This document shows, piece after piece, positions 1-10,832 of a DNA stretch of 64,000 nt; position 1 is the stretch's first letter, and every line of letters begins with the position of its first letter. The notes under the pieces are model-generated. The model was not told the DNA's origin, did no database searches, and saw only the letters and a program-made list of their open reading frames with translations. This DNA comes from Cristatella mucedo (Eukaryota > Bryozoa > Phylactolaemata > Cristatellidae), in contig WPIO01000003.1 of assembly GCA_009760855.2 (NCBI GenBank), forward strand, positions 1,037,001-1,101,000, in the 5' to 3' direction. Position numbers and translations under genes: made by a program.

Positions 1-2270
1 CCAGTATATTTTTAATGGAACGTTATAGATTTCCGTATTTGATAGGCCGTTGCCGACGATTGCTGTGCATTGGCCTGGCATGTACGTCCACGATTGGTTG
101 AAAAGATGTGGTTGCACTTTTAATACAGCTCACTGTTTCGCAAGAAAAATTAGATCTTCTCACTTCTACTTCGTTTGTATTTGCAGCGGACAATTATAGA
201 TTTTTATTGTCTCTGGCAATTGCTGTCGATTGCCGTGCATTGCCCAAGGTTGAAAGTGCAATATGAAAGTATGTACTCAAACAGTGAGCGTTAAGTGATA
301 TGACAATTAAAAATTCAAACAGCCAATTTCCAGAAAATTTGAAACAGATTTCGGTTGAGGCCGGGCTATTGCCATTAATTGCTGTGCATTGCTCTCGATT
401 GTGCCTTTTATTTATTCTTTAAAAGTATCGGGCGGCACTTTTAATGCGGTATAAAGCGATATGCAAGCAAATTTGGACCTTCTCTCAGCAAATGTCGGTC
501 CATTTGTATCGAACCGTTATGGATTTGTGAATTTCCCAGGGCCATTGGCATAGATTGCCGTGCCTTGCAGTCGATTGAACGGGCACAATGGGTGAAAATT
601 ATACGCACACACAGATACATATTAAGTGGAATAAGAGTGGCAGTTTATAGCAGCAAATCTTGTCAATTTTCCACGGATTTCACTATCGGCCCCTACCACT
701 GCTGTTGATTGCCATGTATTGCTGACAGTTAACAAGAAAACCACATTGAAATCGCCACGGTTTTACTTTGGACTCAGCGGAATGCGATATGTAATGACAA
801 TTAAGGCTTCGTGCTGCCAATTCGTCTTCAACTTCCTGAGAATTGGGGTATTGCGTAGGGCCATTGATGTCGATCGCCATTCATTTTACAGCAAATGTAC
901 AGCGCCTAGAGAGAGATTAAGTTCTCTGAGGGCGCTTTATCAGGTGAATTATTATTATTATATTATTATTATTCAGTGCTCGCGATTGCACGAGCTCGAA
1001 TGGTTGAAAGGATGTTATTGCACTTTAATGACATTTCACTGTGATAGATAGGATAAACTTGATATTGGCCCGATTACTTTCCAATGATTTGCCATGGATC
1101 ATAACGGATTGCCCTATTTGCCCTGCCATTGCCGTCGATTGCTATGTATCACCCAAGATTGAATGGTCAAAGCTGGTCGAAAGGGTTATCAAAAATTGCG
1201 AGCCAGGGAGATGTTACGTGAAATGAAAATTAAAGCTTGGTGCAGCCGATTTCTCGTCAATTTACCATGGTCTGGAGTATTGCTACCTGCCATTCCAGTC
1301 GATTGCCGTGCATTATTCACAATTAATGAGCCAAGCAGCTTCAAAGTCCTACGATTTTACTTTAGCACAAAGAAATGCGAAATTTGATTAGAAGTGGTCA
1401 TTAGTGCAACCAATTTGTGATCGATTGGCCATAGAATTGCAGTGGATTACTGCTTCGAACAGAGCCGTTGCCGTAGATTGCCATGTATTGACAGAGATTA
1501 TGTTTGAAATTGCTTAAAATGATGTGGCTTACTTTAACCAGTATGCTTTGGCACATGCATTCATAATTGGAGCATTGCGAACGCGGTTTCAGGGCATTTT
1601 GTTTCAGATTGCGGTAGATTGCTGTAATGATATGGGCCCTTGCAGTCATTTGCAGTGCATTGCTTCTAAATGGTCAAAGAAATTGCATTGAAATTGAGCG
1701 ACTACACAATAACCAAAAATTAGGGCAACGTTCAATCACTAGTAGATCATAAAGTATTCGTATTCTGGTGGTTTTATGCTGGTTGTGGTGGATTGACGTA
1801 CTGGTTCGGGAAGTTGCAGTCGATTGCCGTAGATTGCTGTAGAATGGTCAAGGCTACTGCAGTGAAGTTAAGCGACTGTACAAAAACTGAAGTTTAAAGC
1901 AGCTAGCAATTATTATTGGAGCGTCTAGTGTACGAATTCTGGTCGCTGTGCAGCGGATTGCAGAGGATTACGGTAGATTGAGGGAGGAAAGAGGGACACA
2001 ATTTGAGGGACACAATTTCATTTGCGTTGGCACGGCTGTTCTCGTGCAATTTGCTGCAATCGATGGCAGTCGCTCGGAAATATACTGCAATTCACTTAAA
2101 TCCGCCGAATCCACCGCATTCAAAGTCCAAATAGCTTGCAGCCAGGTCCAGTTGTTATTGCATTTTAAAGTTCGCCATACTGTATGCGAAATCACATAAA
2201 ACAAAAACAAGTGTACATCATCGCACTTTGGCAATGGGCGGTAATCGTGTGAAATGTCCTTGGAAACTAC
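1..2270 (+). repeat. Diverged satellite array A, monomer about 150-175 bp
   Basis: The core motif GATTGCCGTGCATTGC recurs in degenerate form near 47, 211, 364, 539, 690, 857, 1122, 1286, 1461, 1634 and 1808, about every 150-175 bp. Between cores, other blocks recur in the same order: a GGTTGAAAGG-like segment, a segment ending in CACTTTTAAT, GACAATTA, and a CAATTTCTCGTCAATTTGCC-like segment. One larger gap (857 to 1122) contains an inserted LINE tail. The array runs off the left edge of the window. Positions 187 to about 1960 align collinearly with 37855 to about 39500, so the two arrays share a higher-order arrangement. The small ORFs inside change frame and do not look like genes. Confidence 0.85.
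885..985 (+). mobile_element. LINE 3' tail inserted in satellite A
   Basis: This is the terminal 3' UTR of the CR1/L2-like LINE: a TTTACAGCAAATGTA-like segment, then GCGCCTAGAGAGAGATTAAG and TTCTCTGAGGGCGC, then a (TTA/ATT)n tail. The collinear satellite copy at 38515-38535 lacks it and reads straight from the GCCATTTATT core into GCTCGCGATT. The piece is therefore a 5'-truncated insertion of about 100 bp. Confidence 0.85.
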
Positions 2271-2279
2271 CCCAATCTA

Positions 2280-2455
2280 CTTTAATCCAAAGCAAACCAT
2301 CCTCAAATCGCTTTCGCTAAGCTCTAATCGACCTTGCATATAGGACTACACTCAGTTCAAAGTGTACCCACCAAATTTTGCTCCTTTGTGCATACGCATT
2401 CTCATGCAATGAATTGCAATCGACTGCAAATGCTTGGTCCATATAACAATCTACC
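2280..2455 (-). repeat. Inverted satellite segment at the end of array A
   Basis: Read on the minus strand, this stretch matches 39530-39680 of the plus-oriented satellite. Shared blocks include the TTGCAGTCGATTGC core, a GGGTACACTTTGAA-like block and GTCCTATATGCAA. It faces the main array head-on and ends exactly at a LINE (ATT)n tail. Confidence 0.7.
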
Positions 2456-4130
2456 TCAATAATAATAACATAATAATCATAATAATAATGCACTTGATAA
2501 AGAATCCTCAAAAAACTTAACCTCTACCTAGGCGCATTGTATTTGCTGCAAAGGGAAATGCGATTGAATCGTGAGTAATATCATGGTCGATAAACAACAT
2601 GAACGACGTGGTTAGGGGTGACATGCACATGGTCAGCATGCAAATGTGGTTATTGGCAGCATGCACAGTATCAGCACGCATAAGCACATTAAGGACGAAT
2701 AACAGGGACCAACTAAATGATGTCCTTAAGAAGTGTGTTTCTCAGTTCTTTTTATATGTGGTCAAGTCAGGGATTTTCTGACGCAAGTTGGGAGTGAGTT
2801 CAAGGCTTTTGGAGCATATGAACTAAATGCACGGTCTCCAAAGGATTTAGGTTTGTACGAGGTATTGATAAATTGTTGGATTTCGAAAAGCGGATGGTAC
2901 GATGCTTGGTCTGGTGGAGGAGTATATCTGAGAGATAGGCTGGAGCCATAGAATGAAGTGACCTAAAAGTGAGCGACAAAACCTTGAAGTCGATGCGTTG
3001 CTTGACTGGTAGCCAGCGCAGGTCGGTGAAAAGTGGCGTGATGTGGTAAATGCGACTCTCACGACAGACCAGTCTAGCTGCAGAGATTTACGCAAGCTGT
3101 AAACGCCTGATTGCATATGCCGGTAGGCCAGCAAGCAGTGAGTTACAGAAGTCAATATGGAATCTCACAAGCGCATGGATTAATGAATATGTGGTATCCT
3201 TATCTGAACAAGCCTGAATTTTAGCAATGTTATGGAGCTGAAAGTATTCAGACGTGATTGTGGGGCCGATGTGGTCGTCAAACAAAGTGTCATTTTGGAA
3301 CATGACGCCTCAATTTTGAGCAGATTTAACCGGAGTTATGCTGGCCGACCCGATTTTGAGCATTAGCCATTCTTACTTCTGAATCAGACTGGGTTTTCAA
3401 AAAACTAGTAAGTTGGTTTTATCAGCATTCAATTTAAGAAAATGTTCTGCCATCAATGTGGTATGTCATCAATACATACAGCTATGTAGTTGAGAAAATT
3501 CGACATGCTCGAAGGCTGGGAGGTATGAAAGAAAAGGTACAACTGAGTGTCATCCGCATAGAAGTTAAAGCCTAGATTGTGGTTGGCAATCACAGCGGCA
3601 AGAGAGAGAAAGAGAGCATAAACAGTGAAAATAACCGGACCTAGCACGGAGCCCCGAGGTACTCATGTTTCAAGGGTTCCTCGGATAATCTTTGTTTATT
3701 CGCATCAATACTCTGGAGTCTACCAGTGAGATAGGACCTGAGCCATTGCAGAGCAGTACTAGAGATGCCCTGGCAAGATGAGAGGTGCTCAAGGACTTGG
3801 TGATCGATAGCATAGCTGCAGACAGATCGAGCAAAAAATCAGAGTAACTTTACCCATGTCTGCATTCCTAAGTAGGTCGTTGTACACCCAAAACAAGAGT
3901 GACGCTATCGAGTTATTAGCTCTAAAGCCAGAGTTGAACTTACTAGAAATGTTGGAAGTTTCGATGTATGAGTTCAGCTGGTCTGCCACAACTAGCTCCA
4001 GTGTATGTGATAGGAATGGTGGACGCGAGTCTTGGTGGCGGCTGCTCAAGTTCTCTTGGTCTGAAGACGCAATGTTGAGTAGAGGAGTGACTACATCCAT
4101 TTTAACATGCTGGGACATGACCGGAGGCTA
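2456..4130 (-). mobile_element. CR1/L2-like LINE, 5'-truncated, reverse-transcriptase fragment
   Basis: The minus strand carries the 3' half of a non-LTR retrotransposon. Frame-broken pieces of reverse transcriptase are visible. About 3789-4118 holds a FLSHTLELVVADQLNSYIE-like block followed by VYNDLLRNADMGKV. Positions 3549-3560 encode the catalytic YADD box in the context FNFYADDTQLYL. Positions 3000-3303 hold the thumb region with SLLAGLPAYAIRRLQLA. The 3' UTR hairpin and (ATT)n tail lie at 2456-2560. Frameshifts and stops separate the blocks, so it is dead. It aligns along its length with the LINEs at 46909, 57411 and 19810. Confidence 0.92.
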
Positions 4131-6235
4131 ATGACATTCATGATGTAGGATAATTAACGTAAGAGCAAGACAGTGTGAATAGGGTCCAAAACATAAACAA
4201 ACTAGATCATACTTATGCAAATGGCGTATTAGTTGAGCTTCGCCCTCGTCTACCGGTCCTGCATCTACTGCCAGACTCTAGCGTCCATCGGGTGGTGCAC
4301 GAGTCTCTACTCTAGAGCCAATACGCTGGCTGCTGCTTGGATTCGTAGCCGAAATTACCAATCAGCTCATTCTGAGCCCTCAAAACTGATGGCTTCTGTA
4401 CATAGCAACACATTGGAGCCCATCACGTCATCACATCCTCGAAGACGACGACGAATGCCTCACGCTACTGCTTTGCTAGCTGTTGGGTGTCCGTGCGGCT
4501 TCTGCTGCAATTATCGAAGCGCCTGACACTAATGCACATGCCTCTCCGGTGGCCAATAGTTAAGCCATTGAAGCAGCGCAGCCTCAGGCCACCAATGCAG
4601 GTTATATTTGGCGGCGTTTGCTGCGATTGATTGGGCGTCCGCACATGTGCCTGTTTGGAGTAAAAAAGAGTCTCGTTTACTGCACACGTGTGCCTGCTCT
4701 GTCTCCGTGAGACTCGTACTTAACCGGCCGCCACTGGAGACACTGTCACACAACATAGCACAACTGACTGCCTTCTTCGGACACCAAGTAGGCCCCCTCT
4801 CTCCGTGGGACTGACTAGGGTTAGCTGCCCTCCTCATTTCTCCGCCCATTGCAATCGACCATGGGTTAGCTGCAGTTCACTGGTTCGAACGTTGCAGCTG
4901 GCCGCGCGTCATTGCAGCCGAGTGGCTGATTAGGCTCGAAACGGCCGACTGACGTTCGTCTGCAGCTGAAGGAGCAGGGGGCTGTCGAATCCGCAGGCAT
5001 CAGCTTCTGCTTTGAGTTACGGTTATCCGCAGACGAACGAGCAGGCTTCGAAGAGGTGGTCGGTGCAGTGAATAACCGGAATCGTTAACTTCAAGGTCAG
5101 CCGCCGACCTCGAACTAGCCAAGGGCACACAAAATATATACGCGCAACGACAGTCGTCTGCAACGGCCGGTGAACAGCAGTGCCCCTGGAATATCTCGGG
5201 TAGGGTCTGCTCTGCTGGTCACACAATAAGGAAGCTTGCACTGCAGACCTGCTGGCTGCAGATCGCCAAAATTTTCATTTCCTTTTTACTCTAAAGACAC
5301 TTTCAAAACTTTGCCTCAGCTAAAACTATAACGTAAGGAGGAACTATCATGCAGCAGCAGCGAATATAATATGCATTAACCTACCACCTACGTCGTCACG
5401 TTCTCAAGGAGCGAGAGCCCGCCAACGCTGACGCTGGCGCCGGTTTGAGCTGCTTGGCTCCGACGTGCCACCGATTAGTCACCGGTGTGACATTGCGTTG
5501 AGCGCCAGCTACTGTCAGCTTGTTACGAGTCGGCCGACGTTGCCGGCCGTGCTCACCCTCAGATGCAGGTTATAGCTCCCACGTTTGCTTGCTCGCCGTT
5601 AGTTTTACAGCATGGATCCCCGCTGTCTCTAATTCTGCAAAGTCACACAGACCGAATGAGTGTTAGGCAAGAGAGTTTTATATCATGATCTATCTTGAAC
5701 TTCAAGAGCATTTGGCCAGCACTTGCATTGACCAGGGTTACAAGAACATAATAGTGTCTCTACGACGGTGCTGCCGCCGCATCGGCTTTCTGAGCTTCTC
5801 CGAATCCGGTTTGATCAAATCTGATCTGGTCTCCTGCAAACGCAGCTCGCGTGACTCAGGTGTACTAGTCTTAGCGGTGACAAAATGAGGACGAATGCCG
5901 GCGTCTCAACCATCATTTGTTTCTGCTTGTATTAATTAGCCACGGGTGGTGGCTGTTTCGTCAACTCTCGTTTTCAACGACGACGCTGCCGGCTACGCTA
6001 TAAGAGCTTGGCAGAAATCAAGAGCGCCCCCACTGTAAATATAGCACAACCTGCCGTTGATCTAGATCATTCTAATCAATAGCCGCGGGCAGAAGGCCGT
6101 GCGTGCAGACAGGCAGCATTTGCTTCCTTACAGCTCGTTGGCTGGTTCGTTCGTAGTTATAATTACGGCTGCAACACCTGGCTGACCTGCTCTGTACTGC
6201 TACAGCCATCCGGTTCAAGCTGTGTAAGCCCGAGA
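4131..6235. other. No recognisable gene
   Basis: About 2.1 kb of mixed-composition sequence. The longest frames (for example 4529-4849 minus and 4233-4526 plus) show no family motif, start or splice context that I can defend. I see no RNA gene or mobile element here. Confidence 0.5.
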
Positions 6236-6238
6236 TTG

Positions 6239-6239
6239 T

Positions 6240-6278
<39 letters not shown>

Positions 6279-6375
6279 ATGTGTTCGTGTGTTGGTGTAT
6301 GAACACGAAAACGCAAACGTGATGGTGCGCTCGCAAACACACATACACACACATGCGTGTGTGTGAACACACTTG
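6239..6375. repeat. (CA)n microsatellite with CA/TG-rich flank
   Basis: A perfect CA run covers 6239-6276. It is followed by GTATGTG/TGTGTTGGTG and then CACACATACACACACA and TGCGTGTGTGTG. The CA- and TG-rich pieces could pair with each other. All three minus frames are open because of the dinucleotide, which explains the 69-107 codon frames here. Confidence 0.95.
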
Positions 6376-6818
6376 CAGGCATGTCTGCTTCCCAACGCTT
6401 AATTAAGAAACCGTTAATATTCTCTTGCACTGATGTCTGACCAATGAGCACGCGCGCACAACCAGCTCGTTTCGCTGCACCGATTGAGGTTTATCTATTG
6501 AGGTCTCGCCAACACGCTTCCAGCAATAGTGCTGTAAGTAGCTGTGAAAGACAATGCCCGAAAATATCATAAAAAGTCAGAAAAAAGTCAGAAAATACCC
6601 GAGCAAGCCCGAGCCAACCCTCTTCGCACACGCTTGAGGCTATTAGCGCTTCGACATTCCGGACACGACGCCTTGGCAAGGTTTAATTATACAAGTTACT
6701 TAGCTTGTGAGTAGCTTCTCTGGAGATCGTAACTGCAAATAAATGGGATGCTAGAATAACCTGATTTAAATTGAGAACTAAGTTGAGTGCAATCTAAGCA
6801 CCAACGAAAGTACCCGAA

Positions 6819-7540
6819 GGTACCGGGGTATGGACATTTCCCCTTCGACGTTTCCCCCCCCCCCGGACATTCATTCCCCACCGGATATTTTCTCCTAGAG
6901 TAGAACATCCGCCGGGTATATGGTTTAGGGTTTAGCGTTTTAGGGTTTAGTGTTTAGGTTTTTATAGTTTATGATTTAGGGTATCAGGGGTTAGGGTTTC
7001 TTTGGTTTAGGGTTTAGTGTTTAGGGTTTTAAGGTTTATTGCTTAATGTCTGAGGGTTTAGGGCTTATGATTTCGGGTTTAGGACAGGCTGTGCCTCCGC
7101 CGCCTAAATCCATCCTCGCTCGTATTCCAGGCTTTAGTCGGTGCTTATTAGAGCGGAACTAGTTCGCATGAGATCGAGTTATACTCAGAAGACCTCTGAG
7201 GTTAGCGCTCATTTGCAGCTACGGCGTGACACACCGTAGCGCACGCCAGCTTTGACGGGTACTAACACGTGCCTGGCGGCGTCGAATGGGACCGAACTCT
7301 TGCGGGACGAACTGCACAGCTGGCCGACGCCGCTGCCGCTCGCTCCATTAGAAAACCATCCTTCCAATCCATTCTTCTAATTATTCTGAGCGGACTTTAT
7401 TTTTCAGGATGTGAACTTAATTTGATCATAGCTATGCATGCATCAACATAGGGGGAATGTAATACCCGGGGAAAACGTTCGGGGGAAAAGTCCTAGGGTC
7501 CACCTGGGGGGGGGGTACATGTCCGGAGGAAATGTCCTAC
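6819..7540. repeat. Element-like block with inverted C/G-run flanks
   Basis: The left flank (6819-6905) carries GGACATTTCCCC, an 11-C run at 6854-6864 followed by CCGGACATT, and CATTCCCCACCGG. The right flank (7451-7540) carries the reverse order on the opposite strand: GGGGGAATGT, CCCGGGGAAAACG, GGGGGAAAAGTCC, a 10-G run at 7506-7515, and TGTCCGGAGGAAATGTCC. The shared GGACAT/CCCC motifs in opposite orientation suggest the ends of one element or an inverted duplication. The interior holds the telomere-like tract and ordinary sequence. No transposase frame is visible. Confidence 0.55.
6922..7082 (+). repeat. Degenerate interstitial TTTAGGG-like repeat
   Basis: GGTTTAGGG/TTTAGTG/TTTAGGGTTT units recur about every 7 bases with many substitutions and indels. 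The unit resembles a telomeric heptamer rather than the usual animal TTAGGG hexamer. Because it is degenerate and flanked by ordinary sequence, it is not a chromosome end. Confidence 0.75.
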
Positions 7541-7815
7541 AACCAAGGTTCTCTTGTAGCAACCGATACCGCGTCAGTGTGCCCTAACTCACTTCCGCTA
7601 GAAGCCCTCTCCCCGTGTTTTAAATAGAGACTTGGATGAGATTTCACCAAGAAAAATCTGTATTTTGAAAACCATGCAACAACGTCACTTCGAAGTTAAT
7701 TGGACTCGTTGATAGTTTTTTCATTGATGTCCTTGACACACTTCACATCTTCCCTCGCCGTCCCTCTTTCGTCGCGCATTTCCCGGGCTTTGAGTGGAAG
7801 TCGCTTGCTGCGACT

Positions 7816-7906
7816 ATGATTCGTAACAGCTTCGCCACTGCAGCTGTTTTCTTGCTCATGCTGCAGTGCAGTTTCTGCGCACCACGGCCTACCGCTGGAG
7901 GACGCG
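7816..7906 (+). CDS. Candidate first exon of a secreted protein (signal peptide)
   Basis: The ATG at 7816 opens MIRNSFATAAVFLLMLQC followed by SFCAPRPTAGGR. This is a textbook signal peptide: a short basic N-terminus, a hydrophobic core at residues 7-17, and small residues near a likely cleavage around residues 20-22. The frame stops at a perfect 5' splice donor, G|GTAAGT, at 7907. One base is left over (phase 1). A TTTAAATA box lies about 200 bases upstream, at 7618-7625. The piece is too short for ordinary ORF finding. The exon at 9510 begins with two bases that complete the codon and continues open. I do not recognise the protein. The splice prediction is inference. Confidence 0.5.
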
Positions 7907-8128
7907 GTAAGTGCAGTCGCGGGGCGGGGAGGTAGTTAGTTCTACCGCAAGCCCAATTCAGCCCACCCAGGTGGTGACCTCCAAACGGTCCCCTCTACTG
8001 GTGGCTCGATGCGTTCGCAACGTTGCATCAACCGTACAGGTGCGACGTCAGCGGTAGGCGCTAGTTTAACCCCGCCAAAATGAATAGCTGGAGGAGATTG
8101 ACTGTTAGACGTATGCGCTTTCCGAGAC

Positions 8129-8133
8129 CGAGA

Positions 8134-8187
<54 letters not shown>
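8129..8187. repeat. (GA)n microsatellite
   Basis: A GA/AG run with few interruptions. A second GA-rich stretch at 8337-8396 (GAGAGAGAGAAAGAGAGG, then a pure GA run) lies 150 bases downstream. The 84-codon minus frame of Leu/Ser repeats is only this dinucleotide. Confidence 0.95.
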
Positions 8188-8188
<1 letters not shown>

Positions 8189-8409
8189 CAGTGCATCCTT
8201 GGACTTAAGCTTGCTAGCTCAAAGGCGAGTTCGAATTGAAACTCGTGTGATTCACCACATGTCGCATTCCCTCGCAGACTACCGGCAACGAGTGCTTAGA
8301 CGTCATGTCACAAGCGAGCAAGATGACCGCGTGTCGCGAGCGAGAGAGAGAGAAAGAGAGGTGGACGGAGATATGTGGAGAGAGAGAGAGAGAGACATAC
8401 TAACCTAAA

Positions 8410-8525
8410 TTGTGTGTTGCTGGTAGCTCATCGAACTACAGTGTGTATTGCACTGCTGTTTATACAGTGTGTAATATATTGCACCGTGTATTGCATTGTA
8501 GTATGTATTGCGTTGCTGTCATGGT
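8410..8525 (+). repeat. Imperfect minisatellite with TGTGTATTGCA-type unit
   Basis: Variants of AGTGTGTATTGCACTGCTGT recur four to five times at roughly 20-27 base spacing, drifting in sequence (GTGTAATATATTGCACC, GTGTATTGCATTGTAG, ATGTATTGCGTTGCTGT). Confidence 0.6.
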
Positions 8526-8539
8526 TCTGGTAGTATTTT

Positions 8540-8632
8540 GGTTGGGTAATAATAACAATAATGATGACATATTTGTAAAACACACTCTGAGAACTGAATA
8601 TCTTTCTAGCCAGGTTACAGATGCAATATAGA
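8540..8632 (-). mobile_element. Decayed LINE 3' tail
   Basis: TAATAATAACAATAATG followed by a CTCTGAGAACTGAAT and CTTTCTAGCC pattern matches, on the minus strand, the LINE terminal hairpin and (ATT)n tail, with several substitutions in the GCGC stem. Confidence 0.65.
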
Positions 8633-9509
8633 AAGGGGTGAACCTTCAAATGCCACGTTTGTATCTAATGGCTAGTACAGCTCCTTGGTACCGCTACTCT
8701 GATTACTTTTCTAAAGTAATAAAATGGTTCTTTACGGTGAACTTGAAACAGACATCACTTCCATGTCAAGCTCATGTCACTATTCACCTTTAGCTCCCAT
8801 CATTTTTTCGGCATAGTTGTCTGTCTAAACGATTACTCCTCTGGCCTACTCTCGTACAATAGTTTCCGTGCGCTCGTGACGTAAACTGTGCCTCAGACAA
8901 GCCTCAAATGACCTTGACGACTGTGCCGTCACGTACTGCATGCTTTTCTCAGCCGGTCGACTTCACAATATCACTCGAATCGTGATTTAAGGCAAAACAA
9001 TTAATTCCACCCGATGTTTACCGGATTTTCTTAGTCCACCTAAATCGTCTTCTATTTGCTTGTTTTTACATTTGCGTACTCTTGATTATTGTCACAAATT
9101 TGAATTTTGGCTCCTTTTCAGAGTACCATCAAGAGCATAGAAAGCGATACATTCCTCTAACGGCATGAGTACACATGTACATATTTATAAAAAAGCTATT
9201 TATATCCACCCACAAGGCTTTTTATAGTAGTACTTTTATTATTGCCTTATTATTATTATTATTTATTGTAGCCGTGCAGTGGAATGCTTGTGGCATCTGA
9301 CGTTCAAGCTGAGCGAATCGCTTCGCTTCTTTTGCGGTAGTTTTTTAATCTGTCCACCAACAAGAGTGCATACTGCTGGCCAGCACTCTCAGCCGCCATA
9401 TTATAGGATCGCACCGAATCGAGGCTGGATAATATAGTAGGTCAAGCTGCTCCATTGGCTACCTCGCGGCTTCCCCCAAACATCGGTCCCTCCTATTTTG
9501 TGCCTCTAG

Positions 9510-9700
9510 ATACGGCCGACGAACTGGCCTGCCTAGAAGTGCTCAGCACCAGGTGTGCGATGCGCTCGAACTGGTCGCTGTACGACTGCTGGTACCACGT
9601 CATGGACGAGGTCGCCGCCTGCAGGAAAGATCACGCCGTCAGGCATCGCTGGAGAACAGTGTGGATACCCAAGATGCAGGCCGAGTGCATCACGTGGTAG
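9510..9700 (+). CDS. Candidate second exon, Cys-containing secreted protein
   Basis: An AG acceptor at 9508-9509 precedes an open frame encoding TADELACLEVLSTRC, then MRSNWSLYDCWYHVMDEVAA, CRKDHAVRHRW and MQAECITW. Joined to the exon at 7816 the phase is correct: G plus AT makes Asp. In the last 43 codons before the stop, 37 end in G or C, while the flanking DNA is AT-rich. That is a strong coding signature. Five cysteines and an N-W-S glycosylation sequon suit an extracellular protein. The frame either ends at TAG (9698-9700) or splices at TG|GTAGGT (9697). No stated domain is recognisable. It could also be an internal exon of a larger gene. Confidence 0.5.
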
Positions 9701-10310
9701 GTTGCATGGTATGACGTCGTTGTATGGCTGCCTCCTACTCGAGCCTCGAGCTCTCGGCAGTAGCAGTGCATAGGCTCAGGCTCATGCGCGATCGGCCTCA
9801 CAAATGGTAGGCAGATGGCCTGCAGAGTCGACCTTGTTCTCTTTATAGGACTATTAACTAATTCGGCCGCTAAGGAGACTAAGATCCATTTTTAACGACC
9901 GTGCACTCCGACGAGCGCTGGCTGCCGGTCGGGTAAAGATTAGAATCATGTCTGATATTTCTATCCTGTAGGTCTACAGAGTGATGCGAAGCAGCAGCAG
10001 CATGTGGTACAGGTCACGTGTCACGGAAGGAGAGCTGATGACTAGATTTTCTCGCTGAAATAGACAACCAAGATTTGTCAGCACATCTGTTTCTGCTCGC
10101 CTCGTTTTCTATGCTCCCTCGATATGTACATATGGAGCACACCAACCGATTTCTTTATAAAATTCCTATCACCTGTTTTGTTTCGTCACGCTCGTCATAG
10201 GGCGTGAAGCACTGTGGCTGCATGCTGTACCGGGGGGGGGGGGTGTCACACGCTTGCAGCCTGTGGAGAACTGGCGTAGCGCGATGCTGGCGTTTCGATA
10301 ATTGCTATTA
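9701..10310 (+). other. No recognisable feature
   Basis: Mixed sequence with a G run at about 10231-10242. It would be the 3' UTR or second intron of the candidate gene, depending on whether translation ends at 9700. I see no independent gene. Confidence 0.4.
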
Positions 10311-10461
10311 GTCGTAATGGCTCACTAGGTAAGGTGGTTGCTTTTCACGACCTCAGCGCGACCCTGTGGTGGGCGATCCTTTATCACCACTGCAAGTGGT
10401 GGTGATAGCCGTAAAGGCTCTTCTGTCGCTATACAAAAAAAGGCTGTTAAATCAGCTATCA
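10311..10461 (+). mobile_element. tRNA-derived SINE, copy with deleted B box
   Basis: It starts with the pol III A-box-like TGGCTCACTAGG, then AAGGTGGTTGCTTTTCACGA, the internal palindrome around ATCACCACTGCAAGTGG, TAGCCGTAAAGGCTC, and ends in GGCTGTTAAATCAGC. Compared with copies at 47926, 42661 and 37342, the B-box segment (GGTTCGATTCC in the family) is missing or scrambled. It is probably inactive. Confidence 0.85.
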
Positions 10462-10832
10462 GTTAGTCGGCATTAGCTGCCTCTTGGTGCTTCAAACTGT
10501 CATGTCAGAAAAACGGGTCGTTTGTAATAGAGGCCAAGTGTTAAAGCCAGATGCCGGATATGAATTTCTTTAATGATTGAAGCAGTTAGGTGCCCAATTG
10601 AAGATATCGAAATCCTTGTGAGAATCGCCTTGTCTTAGCGACAGCTATCAGGTGAGACAATCGCCTCATGCGATGAGTTGCTGATGGTAGCCAGGTAGAA
10701 ACATAACCATAATATGAGTGTAAAATTGTCGAAAGGCCGATAATTCACATCGACCTGCACACTATGGTTTGAAGGGTCTGGCTGCCCTCTCGTGTGGACG
10801 CCTTTGCTTGAAACAGCTACCAGCCTTCGCAG

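Larger units (their letters stand above)
7907..9509 (+). other. Predicted intron of the candidate secreted-protein gene
   Basis: It begins GTAAGT and ends in a pyrimidine-containing TTTTGTGCCTCTAG acceptor. It contains two GA microsatellites, a short imperfect minisatellite, a decayed LINE tail and an ATT run near 9245. From 8633 to 9500 I see no coding or RNA signal. Intron status depends on the two flanking exons being real. Confidence 0.4.

Noticed and set aside
719-1387. Overlapping plus-strand frames of 60-110 codons
   Set aside because: They lie within diverged satellite monomers, and the matching positions of the second array do not keep the frame.
6072-6451. Cys/Val/His-rich minus frames near 6.1-6.4 kb
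   Set aside because: They are open in all three frames because of the CA repeat. No codon bias or start context.
6922-7082. Chromosome end
   Set aside because: The TTTAGGG-like units are degenerate and ordinary sequence continues on both sides.
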